NCBI RefSeq assembly: GCF_019392245.1
Contig: NZ_JAHXRL010000005.1
Location: 1-64,000, forward strand
Source of the DNA: Sulfitobacter sp. CW3
GTDB lineage: Bacteria; Pseudomonadota; Alphaproteobacteria; Rhodobacterales; Rhodobacteraceae
DNA: 64,000 nucleotides
Reading direction: 5' to 3'
Shown here piece by piece: positions 52,999 to 60,959 of this stretch. The notes under the pieces are model-generated. The model did not search any database. It worked only from the letters and a program-made list of their open reading frames with translations, and was not told where the DNA came from. Each line of letters starts with the position of its first letter. The stretch's first letter is position 1. The translations under genes were made by a program, and so were the position numbers.

Positions 52999-54750
52999 AT
53001 GACACGTAAAATGACCGGAGCGAAAATGATCGTTCAAGCCCTGATTGATCAGGGTGTCGATACCGTATTTGGCTATCCCGGCGGTGCTGTCCTACCGATT
53101 TATGACGAGGTGTTTCAGCAAAATAGCATCAAGCACATTTTGGTACGCCACGAACAAGGTGCCGTTCACGCCGCAGAAGGCTATGCCCGTTCGACCGGCA
53201 AGCCCGGCGTTGTTCTGGTTACATCCGGCCCCGGTGCCACCAATGCGGTGACCGGCTTGACCGACGCCTTGCTGGATTCGATCCCGCTGGTGGTTTTGAC
53301 AGGTCAGGTGCCGACATTCATGATCGGGTCTGATGCCTTCCAAGAGGCCGACACCGTGGGCATCACCCGCCCCTGCACCAAACATAACTGGCTGGTCAAA
53401 GAGACCGACAAGTTGAGCGGCGTGCTGCATGAGGCATTCCATGTCGCCACATCCGGGCGCCCCGGCCCGGTTCTGATTGATATTCCCAAGGACGTACAAT
53501 TTGCCACCGGCACCTACGAGCCCAAGAAACCGTCGGTGTCCCATTACCAGCCGCCCGTAAAAGGCGACATGCAAGCGATCACCGAGCTGGTCGCGGCGAT
53601 GGAAACGGCCAAACGCCCTGTGTTCTATACCGGTGGCGGCGTCATTAACTCCGGCCCCGCAGCATCACAATTGCTGCGTGAATTGGTCGAGGCGACCGGT
53701 TTTCCGATCACATCAACCCTGATGGGCTTGGGCAGCTATCCGGCGTCCGGCGACAAATGGTTGGGGATGTTGGGGATGCACGGCCTTTATCAGGCCAACA
53801 TGGCGATGCACGATTGCGATCTGATGATCAACATCGGGGCACGGTTTGACGACCGGATTACCGGTGTTGTTGACCTGTTCAGCCCAAAATCGACCAAAGC
53901 GCATATCGACATCGATCCGTCGTCGATCAACAAAATCATCCGCGTCGACATCCCGATCGTTGGCGATGTAGGTCACGTGTTGGAAGACATGCTGAAGGTC
54001 TGGAAATCCCGTGGCCGTAAAACCAACAGCGAAGCCGTCGCGAAATGGTGGAAAAAGATCGACGAGTGGCGCAGCATTGACTGCCTGAAGTTCGAACAAA
54101 AAGGCAAAGTCATCAAGCCGCAGTACGCACTGGCACGGCTTGAGGCGCTGACCAAGAAATACGACCGCTATATCACCACCGAAGTGGGCCAGCACCAGAT
54201 GTGGGCCGCGCAATATCTTGGTTTTGAGGATCCGAACCGCTGGATGACATCAGGCGGGCTTGGCACCATGGGTTATGGTTTTCCAGCATCCATTGGTGTG
54301 CAAATGGCGCATCCTGATGCCTTGGTGATCAACGTCGCGGGCGAAGCGTCATGGCTGATGAACATGCAAGAAATGGGCACTGCGATGCAGTATAACCTGC
54401 CCGTCAAACAGTTCATTCTGAACAACGAACGTCTGGGCATGGTGCGCCAGTGGCAGGAATTGCTGCACGGCGAGCGGTACTCTCAAAGCTGGTCAGAATC
54501 CCTGCCCGATTTCGTGAAATTGGCCGAAGCCTTCGGGGCCAAAGGCATTTTGTGTTCCGATCCCGATGATCTGGATGACGCGATCATGGAAATGATCACC
54601 TATGACGGGCCGGTCATCTTTGACTGCTTGGTTGAGAAGCACGAGAATTGTTTCCCGATGATCCCGTCAGGCAAAGCGCATAACGACATGATGCTGGCCG
54701 GTGTGGATACGCAAGGTGTGATTGACGCAAAAGGGTCGGTCTTGGTGTAA
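52999..54750 (+). CDS. ilvB: Acetolactate synthase large subunit
   Basis: A 583-residue ThDP enzyme making acetolactate or acetohydroxybutyrate from pyruvate, the first common step of branched-chain amino-acid synthesis. The catalytic Glu is in VRHEQGAVHAAEGYA, the FAD-binding middle domain follows (PVFYTGGGVINSGPAASQLL), and the ThDP-binding region reads NVAGEASWLMNMQEMGTAMQYNLPVKQFILNN, with GEAS in place of the usual GDGS as in other alphaproteobacteria. Controlled by the leader upstream. Confidence 0.95.
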   Translation: MTRKMTGAKMIVQALIDQGVDTVFGYPGGAVLPIYDEVFQQNSIKHILVRHEQGAVHAAEGYARSTGKPGVVLVTSGPGATNAVTGLTDALLDSIPLVVLTGQVPTFMIGSDAFQEADTVGITRPCTKHNWLVKETDKLSGVLHEAFHVATSGRPGPVLIDIPKDVQFATGTYEPKKPSVSHYQPPVKGDMQAITELVAAMETAKRPVFYTGGGVINSGPAASQLLRELVEATGFPITSTLMGLGSYPASGDKWLGMLGMHGLYQANMAMHDCDLMINIGARFDDRITGVVDLFSPKSTKAHIDIDPSSINKIIRVDIPIVGDVGHVLEDMLKVWKSRGRKTNSEAVAKWWKKIDEWRSIDCLKFEQKGKVIKPQYALARLEALTKKYDRYITTEVGQHQMWAAQYLGFEDPNRWMTSGGLGTMGYGFPASIGVQMAHPDALVINVAGEASWLMNMQEMGTAMQYNLPVKQFILNNERLGMVRQWQELLHGERYSQSWSESLPDFVKLAEAFGAKGILCSDPDDLDDAIMEMITYDGPVIFDCLVEKHENCFPMIPSGKAHNDMMLAGVDTQGVIDAKGSVLV

Positions 54751-54752
54751 CG

Positions 54753-54798
54753 CGTTTTCTTATAAAGAAAACGGACCGGAATTTTTGAAAAATTCCGG
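54753..54798. repeat. Two perfect palindromes between ilvB and ilvH
   Basis: CGTTTTCTT-ATA-AAGAAAACG (54753-54773) and CCGGAATTTTT-G-AAAAATTCCGG (54776-54798), separated by two bases. They fill most of the 77-base gap. They may be a mobile intergenic repeat or an mRNA stability element tuning the ratio of the two subunits. Confidence 0.75.
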
Positions 54799-54827
54799 CG
54801 ACGAAATCAGATGAAGAGGACAGTCAC

Positions 54828-55388
54828 ATGTCAGCCCTAAAACTCAAAAAAGGCTCAACCAGCCATTCTGCCTATAACCTGCGTGCGAATTTTTCGGATG
54901 TCATCGAACGTCATACCCTTGCTGTTCTGGTCGAAAATGAACCCGGGGTTCTGGCCCGCGTCATCGGGCTTTTTTCGGGCCGCGGTTACAACATCGACAG
55001 CCTGACCGTGGCCGAGGTGGATCACACCGGACACCGCAGCCGGATCACGATTGTGACCTCGGGTACGCCCCAAGTGATCGAACAGATAAAAGCACAGCTG
55101 GGCCGCATTGTTCCGGTCCACGAGGTTCACGATCTGACAGTCGAGGGACCATCAGTCGAGCGCGAGCTGGCGATGTTCAAAGTTTCGGGAACAGGTGACA
55201 AGCGCGTGGAAGCACTGCGGCTTGCGGATATCTTTCGCGCCAACGTCGTCGACAGCACGCTTGAAAGCTTTGTTTTCGAGATCACCGGCGCGCCGGATAA
55301 AATCGACGCTTTCGCCGACCTTATGCGCCCCTTGGGGCTAACGGATGTGGCGCGGACCGGCGTCGCCGCCCTGCCCCGCGGCGATTAA
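54828..55388 (+). CDS. ilvH: Acetolactate synthase regulatory small subunit
   Basis: A 186-residue protein with an N-terminal ACT domain (HTLAVLVENEPGVLARVIGLFSGRGYNIDSLTVAEVD) that binds valine for feedback inhibition, and a C-terminal ACT-like domain (VSGTGDKRVEALRLADIFRANVVDSTLESFVFEITG). Ribosome site AAGAGGA. Stop overlaps the convergent unknown gene by 4 bases. Confidence 0.95.
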   Translation: MSALKLKKGSTSHSAYNLRANFSDVIERHTLAVLVENEPGVLARVIGLFSGRGYNIDSLTVAEVDHTGHRSRITIVTSGTPQVIEQIKAQLGRIVPVHEVHDLTVEGPSVERELAMFKVSGTGDKRVEALRLADIFRANVVDSTLESFVFEITGAPDKIDAFADLMRPLGLTDVARTGVAALPRGD

Positions 55389-55720
55389 GCCAGGCCAGCA
55401 CGACGTTGATGGGCATATTTGGGCTGTCTGCTGTGAAATGGAACAATTTCAGCAGACGGCTGCCCAAAATCTTGAGATGCGCCGTAGTTCAGTAACTTCG
55501 CAGGCAGATCGACTTCCAGCTTTTCGCGAACAACCCGCGGATTGCTGGCTGTCCTTAGCTTGCTTTGCAATGTCACATCGAATTCGACCAGATCGCCGGC
55601 ATCAAATGTGATGTTCTGACTGTCTTGTGATCCGCCGAAATAGGCCAAATCGCCGTGATCCTCGCACCAAAAGACGGCTTTTTTGTCAGAAATGTCGCTC
55701 CACAACACAACGCCGTACAT
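55385..55720 (-). CDS. Protein of unknown function, 111 residues
   Basis: A small soluble protein beginning MYGVVLWSDISDKKAVFWCEDHGDLAYF. The first half predicts beta strands and resembles a cold-shock or OB-like fold in rhythm (VLWSDISDKKAVFWCEDHGDL, DAGDLVEFDV), but I see no diagnostic motif. Convergent with ilvH; the start at 55720 has AGGGAGGGAT-type sequence upstream (GGGAGGGATACTAG on the minus strand), a strong ribosome site. Confidence 0.65.
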   Translation of the reverse strand: MYGVVLWSDISDKKAVFWCEDHGDLAYFGGSQDSQNITFDAGDLVEFDVTLQSKLRTASNPRVVREKLEVDLPAKLLNYGASQDFGQPSAEIVPFHSRQPKYAHQRRAGLA

Positions 55721-55866
55721 CTAGTATCCCTCCCAATTTTTTCTATCTTCGGTTGGGTTATCGCGAAAATTCAATGGTTTGTCGAATTTTTTGAGGGTTC
55801 ATTTTGTGTCGTTCGCATGGCGTTTTGGCGCGCATTAGCGTCAATCCGACGTTAACCACATCTACC

Positions 55867-55892
55867 TTGTAAACAATATACAATTGATACAA
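55867..55892. promoter_or_regulatory. TTGTA/TACAA dyads before the HTH regulator
   Basis: TTGTA-N7-TACAA (55867-55883) runs straight into TTGATACAA (55884-55892), ending 26 bases before the start codon. A likely autoregulatory operator and promoter region; no consensus is known to me. Confidence 0.45.
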
Positions 55893-55917
55893 CCTTAGGG
55901 GCATCAAGGGATGGAGC

Positions 55918-56712
55918 ATGACCGACATAAAAAACCCTGCAAAGATCAGGTCTGTTTTCGGTGAAAATCTACGGTTACTTTCCAAAGATCAGCCATCAAT
56001 CACCGTGCTCGCCAGCAAGCTTGGCATAAACAGAACCCAATTCAACCGCTACCTTTCCGGCCAAAGCTTTCCACGGCCGGATATTCTTGCCCGTATTTGT
56101 GCGTATTTCGATCTGGATGCGCGGGTGATGCTTGAACCGTTAGACCAAATCTCGGCGCGGCCGTCGCCCACATTGGGCCACTACATGAACGACTATCTGA
56201 TGGCGGATACGTCTGGCATCCCTGAAACCGTCTTTCCAAGTGGCTTTTACAGGTTCTCAAGGCGCAGTTTCATCGACCGCGATGTCTTTGTCATTGGTCT
56301 GGTCTATGTGTTTCGCAAGGGCGATGCGACATATCTGCGCGGATACGAGACGACCCAAGCCATGCGCATGCAATGCCTTCCGACTGCGGCCAAATACCGG
56401 GAATTTCGCGGGGCCATATTACCGCAAGAAGAAGGTCTGGCGATCATTGCCGGCCGCAAGAATGCCATGACCTCGTCTTTCAACTACCTCGGGCGGGTTG
56501 CGTCGTTCGGGAACAACTTTTGGGTTGGATATACCACGCGAACGATCCCCGAAGGCGCGGCAGGCATGCGGGTCACCCGTTTGGTCTATGAATATCTGTC
56601 CCAAGACACGGCAAGCGTCCTGCAGGCCGCCCGCAGCAAAGGCTTTCACGCGATCCAGGATCTGCCCGCGTTTCATCAGCGTTTACTGCGCCCAGACGAG
56701 GATTTCTCTTAA
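55918..56712 (+). CDS. Helix-turn-helix (XRE-like) regulator
   Basis: A 264-residue protein with an N-terminal helix-turn-helix: ITVLASKLGINRTQFNRYLSGQSFPRPDILARICAYFDLD, about 28-67. A C-terminal domain of about 180 residues without a family I recognise follows (LVYVFRKGDATYLRGYET, FNYLGRVASFGNNFWVGYTTRT). It reads toward the Rieske oxygenase 104 bases downstream and may control it. Confidence 0.75.
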   Translation: MTDIKNPAKIRSVFGENLRLLSKDQPSITVLASKLGINRTQFNRYLSGQSFPRPDILARICAYFDLDARVMLEPLDQISARPSPTLGHYMNDYLMADTSGIPETVFPSGFYRFSRRSFIDRDVFVIGLVYVFRKGDATYLRGYETTQAMRMQCLPTAAKYREFRGAILPQEEGLAIIAGRKNAMTSSFNYLGRVASFGNNFWVGYTTRTIPEGAAGMRVTRLVYEYLSQDTASVLQAARSKGFHAIQDLPAFHQRLLRPDEDFS

Positions 56713-56815
56713 CATCACGCCCCTGCCATGTCGCAGCCGTGAAAAACAGGTCGTTAAATGCACGCTTAGAAAACCGCTTTGCCAGTAGCCTTGGACTATC
56801 AGCAAGGAGAGCGTC

Positions 56816-57973
56816 ATGAACATGCCCCATACCGATCTGCGCAATGTGCGCCGCCCCATTGATCAAGCGAACGGCCTTGGTAACGCCCATTACATTGATC
56901 CGGCCATCTTTGCAGAGGAACGGCAGGCGGTCTTGTTCAACAACTGGCCCGGCCTTGCCACGGCATCGGACGTTCCCGAAATTGGCGACGCCGTTCCGCT
57001 GACATTTCTCGGCATGCCGCTGCTCGTGCTGCGCGATAAATCGGGCCAAGTTCGCGTGTTTCAAAACACCTGCAGGCACCGTGGTATGATCCTTGTCGAT
57101 GCCCCCCGCAAGATCCAGGGCGCGATCCGCTGCCCGTATCACAGCTGGTGCTACAGCACCGAAGGGCGGCTGGTTTCGACGCCCCATGTCGGTGGTCCGG
57201 GGCAAAATACCCATCAAGGCATCGACCGCGACTTGCTTGGCCTTGTCGAAATTCGCAGCCACGTCTGGATGGATGTCATCTGGATCAATATCTCGGGCAC
57301 CGCCCCGCCGTTTGAACAGGCCAATGCCGATCTGATTGCCCGCTGGGCCGAGTTTGACAAACCGCTGCATCACGGCGGTGCTGACAGCCGATTTCAGCTT
57401 AGCGTAAATTGTAACTGGAAGCTGGCGGTCGAAAACTATTGTGAAAGCTATCACTTGCCCTGGGTGCATCCCGGCTTGAACAGCTATTCCCGTCTGGAAG
57501 ACCACTATAACATTGAAATGCCCGGCGAATATTCGGGCCAAGGTACGTTGGTATACCGCCAGCTTACCGACGATGATGGTGCGAAGTTCCCCGATTTTGC
57601 CGATCTTTCAGCAAAATGGGACACGGCTGCAGAATATGTAACCGCCTATCCCAACGTTCTTTTGGGTGTGCACCGCGATCATACATTCGCAATCATTCTG
57701 GTGCCTGAAGGCCCTGAAAAAACCACTGAAAACATCCATCTCTACTATGCAGTCTCCACCACAGACCCTGAACTGAGGGCGCGCAATACCGATCAATGGA
57801 AGCAAGTCTTCGAAGAAGACATCTTTGTTGTCGAAGGGATGCAGCGCGGGCGGCATGCCGTGCAATTTGACGGCGGACGTTTTTCCCCCGCAATGGATGG
57901 TCCGACCCATATGTTTCACGACTGGGTCGCGTCGCAGCTTGAAACCCACCGCGCGGTGTCATGCGCGATCTGA
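56816..57973 (+). CDS. Rieske oxygenase alpha subunit, quaternary-amine type likely
   Basis: A 385-residue oxygenase behind AAGGAGAG. The Rieske cluster ligands are Cys86 and His88 (NTCRHRG), and Cys106 and His109 (CPYHSW). The mononuclear iron site is NYCESYHLPWVHP with His213 and His218; the third ligand should be the Asp of EEDIFVVEG. The bridging acid between the centres is Glu210, where ring-hydroxylating enzymes usually have Asp. A Glu there is known from carnitine oxygenase CntA and relatives acting on quaternary amines. No reductase gene is nearby. Confidence 0.85.
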   Translation: MNMPHTDLRNVRRPIDQANGLGNAHYIDPAIFAEERQAVLFNNWPGLATASDVPEIGDAVPLTFLGMPLLVLRDKSGQVRVFQNTCRHRGMILVDAPRKIQGAIRCPYHSWCYSTEGRLVSTPHVGGPGQNTHQGIDRDLLGLVEIRSHVWMDVIWINISGTAPPFEQANADLIARWAEFDKPLHHGGADSRFQLSVNCNWKLAVENYCESYHLPWVHPGLNSYSRLEDHYNIEMPGEYSGQGTLVYRQLTDDDGAKFPDFADLSAKWDTAAEYVTAYPNVLLGVHRDHTFAIILVPEGPEKTTENIHLYYAVSTTDPELRARNTDQWKQVFEEDIFVVEGMQRGRHAVQFDGGRFSPAMDGPTHMFHDWVASQLETHRAVSCAI

Positions 57974-58179
57974 ACGACCAACTGCTGGCGGCCCACAACG
58001 CATGTGACCACGCCGCATTGGTGGCGCTCTACACGCAGGCCGCAGCCGACAGCAATGATCCGGATGCGGCGGGGTTTTATCTGACCCACGCCTATGTTTT
58101 CGCACTGGAAATCAACCATCCCGACACGGCAAACCTGCGCGCCGAACTTGTCGCCCAAGGCCGCGAGACGCCTCTTTAG
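57961..58179 (+). CDS. Small TPR-like protein overlapping the Rieske gene
   Basis: A 72-residue helical protein (LLAAHNACDHAALVALYTQAAADSNDPDAAGFYLTHAYVFALE) whose helix spacing resembles a pair of TPR-like hairpins. Its start overlaps the Rieske stop by 13 bases, so the two are translationally coupled. It could be an assembly or partner protein of the oxygenase; no function is known to me. Confidence 0.6.
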   Translation: MRDLNDQLLAAHNACDHAALVALYTQAAADSNDPDAAGFYLTHAYVFALEINHPDTANLRAELVAQGRETPL

Positions 58180-58183
58180 GGGC

Positions 58184-59587
58184 TTATGGCCGCCGCGTTT
58201 GCGGCCAATGGGTGGCCTCGTGCCATTGCTGGGCAAGCCTTAGCAACTGCGCATCGCTGCCCTGCCGCCCGATCAGTTGCAGTCCCCCCGGCAACCCGTC
58301 TTTCCCGAAGCCTGCGGGCACATTCACCACAGGCAGCCCGATCAAACCGGCGGGCACAACTACCTGCATCCAGCGGTGATAGGTGTCCATGCGCTGCCCC
58401 GCGATCTCGGTCGGGTGAACATCACCTACCGCAAAGGGCCACAGCTGCGCCGAGGGCAAAACCAAGACATCCATCGTCTCAAACAGACCAGCCGCAGCAC
58501 GGAACCAAGCCGACCGGACCTCGCTGGCGCGCTGCACCGCCCTCGCACTCAGGGCCAGCCCGCGCTCGATCTCCCATTGCGCCGCCTCCTTGAGGTGATG
58601 CCGCTTCTCCGCGTTCTCGAAAATCGGCCCCAGCCCGCTGGCCACGGCAAAGGACCGCAAGGTAATCCACGCATCCCACATGGTTTCGGCATCAAACGGC
58701 GGCGGCATATGCGTCACGTCATGCCCCAAATCAGCGATCTGCCCCAACGCCGCTTCGCTTAGCTGCATGATCCCACCCTCATAGGGAAATGCCCCGCCCC
58801 AATCGCCCAGCCACCCGATCCTAAGGGCCGCTGGCTGCCCGCTCATCTGCGGCAAGGTCGCCGCGGGACTAACCCCAAGCGGCTGTCGCGGGTCCGCCCC
58901 CGTCATCGTATCCAGCAACGCGGCCAAATCACGCGGCGTGCGCGCCATCGGCCCGGATGTGGCCAGTTGGTGCAGATACATATCGCCCTCGGGCTCTCCG
59001 GGTACGGTGCCCCAACTGGGCCGCATCCCGTAGACGTTGTTCCACCCCGCAGGGTTTCGCAAACTGCCCATCATGTCAGACCCGTCCGCAACGCTGACCA
59101 TCCCGCAGGCCAAAGCCGCCGCAGCGCCCCCCGATGAACCGCCCGCCGATTTCGTGAGATCATAGGGGTTGCAGGTCGCGCCATGCACAGGGTTGAACGT
59201 ATGGCTCCCCAGCCCGAATTCCGGGGTGTTGGTCTTGCCGATGATGATCGCCCCGGCAGCGCGCAACCGGCCAACGAAAACACTGTCCTTTTGCGCAACG
59301 GTCCCCGCAAACAACGGCGATCCCATCGAGGTCGGCAACCCCTTGGCATCGGCCAAATCCTTGATCGCCATCGGAATACCGTGCAGCCACCCGCGGCGCG
59401 GTGCTGCGTCCGCCGCCCGTGCTTCTGCCATCAAGGCGTCAGCACTGCGCAGCGATACAATCGCATTAACCCGACCGTTAACCGCCTCGATCCGCGCCAA
59501 TGTCGCTTCCATCAACGCCACAGCACTCAGGCTGCCCTCGGCCAATGCCTCGGATTGCGCCAATGCGCCCATGTCCAGAATATCCAA
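58184..59587 (-). CDS. Amidase signature family enzyme
   Basis: A 467-residue amidase with the Ser-cisSer-Lys triad: Lys76 (AIKDLAD), cis-Ser151 in SAGGSSGGAAAAL, and nucleophile Ser175 in GSDMMGSLRNPAG. The frame opens with TTG at 59587 and an ATG at 59572 is an alternative. There are no gatB/gatC genes, so it is a catabolic amidase rather than GatA. Its end is only 5 bases from the convergent small gene. Confidence 0.85.
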   Translation of the reverse strand: MDILDMGALAQSEALAEGSLSAVALMEATLARIEAVNGRVNAIVSLRSADALMAEARAADAAPRRGWLHGIPMAIKDLADAKGLPTSMGSPLFAGTVAQKDSVFVGRLRAAGAIIIGKTNTPEFGLGSHTFNPVHGATCNPYDLTKSAGGSSGGAAAALACGMVSVADGSDMMGSLRNPAGWNNVYGMRPSWGTVPGEPEGDMYLHQLATSGPMARTPRDLAALLDTMTGADPRQPLGVSPAATLPQMSGQPAALRIGWLGDWGGAFPYEGGIMQLSEAALGQIADLGHDVTHMPPPFDAETMWDAWITLRSFAVASGLGPIFENAEKRHHLKEAAQWEIERGLALSARAVQRASEVRSAWFRAAAGLFETMDVLVLPSAQLWPFAVGDVHPTEIAGQRMDTYHRWMQVVVPAGLIGLPVVNVPAGFGKDGLPGGLQLIGRQGSDAQLLRLAQQWHEATHWPQTRRP

Positions 59588-59670
59588 GCCTACCGCCCCC
59601 CTGCTTTTGCGCCATCAGACGCGCCCAGCAGACCAGACGCAAGCCCCTCAGCACAGTTCTGCCCTGCCGG

Positions 59671-59730
59671 CTTCTCTGGCTCTTAAATATCCCGGGGGAG
59701 GCCGCAAGGCCGGGGGCAGCGCCCCCTCGC
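59671..59730 (+). repeat. Intergenic hairpin repeat, CTTCTCTGGCT copy
   Basis: CTTCTCTGGCTCTTAAATAT, then CCCGGGGGAGGCCGCAAGGC and CGGGGGCAGCGCCCCCTCG, ending 4 bases before the prfB stop codon. Longest copy of the family; a GGCCGCAAGGCC inner stem lies between the conserved parts. Confidence 0.75.
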
Positions 59731-59733
59731 CGC

Positions 59734-60858
59734 TTAGCCGGCTTGCGCTTCGGCCCGGCTTTTGCCCGACACAGCCAAGGCCAATGCCGCACCCATCAAG
59801 CCGTCAAGATCGCCATCCAAAACGCCTTTGGTATCGGATGTCTCGTAGTTTGTGCGCAGGTCTTTCACCATCTGATAGGGCTGCAACACATAGGACCGGA
59901 TCTGGTTACCCCATCCCGCGTCGCCCTTGTTTTCATGGGCTTCGTTAATCGCAGCATTGCGGCGGTCCAGCTCCATTTGGTACAGGCGCGATTTCAGCGC
60001 CTTCATGGCGATATCGCGGTTCTGGTGCTGGGATTTCTCGGAACTCGTCACCACAATCCCGGTGGGATGGTGGGTGATGCGCACGGCCGAATCCGTGGTG
60101 TTAACGTGCTGACCGCCCGCGCCCGAGGACCGATAGGTATCAATGCGGATGTCGCTGGGGTTCACTTCAATTTCGATATTGTCGTCCACGACCGGATAAA
60201 CCCAGATCGAGCTAAAGGAGGTATGCCGTTTGGCCGCCGAATCAAACGGGCTGATGCGCACCAGACGGTGCACGCCGGATTCCGATTTCAGCCAGCCATA
60301 GGCATTCAGGCCGCTGATCTTGTAGGTCGCCGATTTGATACCGGCCTCTTCGCCCGCGCTCTCGGATTGCAGCTCGACCTTGTAGCCTTTTTTCTCGGCC
60401 CAGCGGACGTACATCCGCGCAAGGATATTGGCCCAATCGCAGCTTTCTGTACCACCGGCCCCTGCGTTGATCTCAAGGAAGGTATCATTGCTGTCCGCCT
60501 CGCCGTTCAGCAACGCCTCAAGCTCTTTTTGCGCGGCGGTTTCTGCCAGCGCTTTCAGGGCCGCCTCGGCTTCGGCCACGACCTCCGCGTCGTCTTCCAT
60601 CTCGCCCATTTCGATCAGCTCGACGTTGTCGGCCAGCTCTTGCTTGATGCCATCATAGGTCGCCATCGAATCCACCAAGGCCTGACGTTCGCGCATCAGT
60701 TTTTGGGCGGCATCGGGATCATCCCACAGATTGGGGTCTTCGACGCGGGCGTTGAACTCTTCAAGGCGGTAAGGTGCCGTTTCGACATTCAAACGCTGTG
60801 CCAACAGCTCCAGCGATTTGCTGATCTGATCTGCTGTATTTTGTGCCTCTGCGCGCAT
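59734..60858 (-). CDS. prfB: Peptide chain release factor 2
   Basis: A 374-residue RF2 recognising UGA and UAA. The SPF anticodon-like motif (VRISPFDSA) and GGQ ([16 protein letters not shown]) are present. The gene is open from [12 protein letters not shown] onward, so it lacks the in-frame UGA and +1 frameshift that controls prfB in E. coli. Directly before the penicillin-binding protein gene in the transcript order, after a 101-base gap. Confidence 0.95.
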   Translation of the reverse strand: MRAEAQNTADQISKSLELLAQRLNVETAPYRLEEFNARVEDPNLWDDPDAAQKLMRERQALVDSMATYDGIKQELADNVELIEMGEMEDDAEVVAEAEAALKALAETAAQKELEALLNGEADSNDTFLEINAGAGGTESCDWANILARMYVRWAEKKGYKVELQSESAGEEAGIKSATYKISGLNAYGWLKSESGVHRLVRISPFDSAAKRHTSFSSIWVYPVVDDNIEIEVNPSDIRIDTYRSSGAGGQHVNTTDSAVRITHHPTGIVVTSSEKSQHQNRDIAMKALKSRLYQMELDRRNAAINEAHENKGDAGWGNQIRSYVLQPYQMVKDLRTNYETSDTKGVLDGDLDGLMGAALALAVSGKSRAEAQAG

Positions 60859-60959
60859 CGTTTGTGCCCTTTAAATTAATCGCGGCCCCGAAATGCCGGA
60901 GCCGCGTATGAGATAGACCAGCCTTGCTGCATGGGCAAGCGTTTGGCGATAGAACGCCG

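Noticed and set aside
59500..60879. Plus-strand open frame of 459 codons opposite prfB
   Set aside because: Antisense shadow of RF2, which carries GGQ and SPF motifs on the minus strand.
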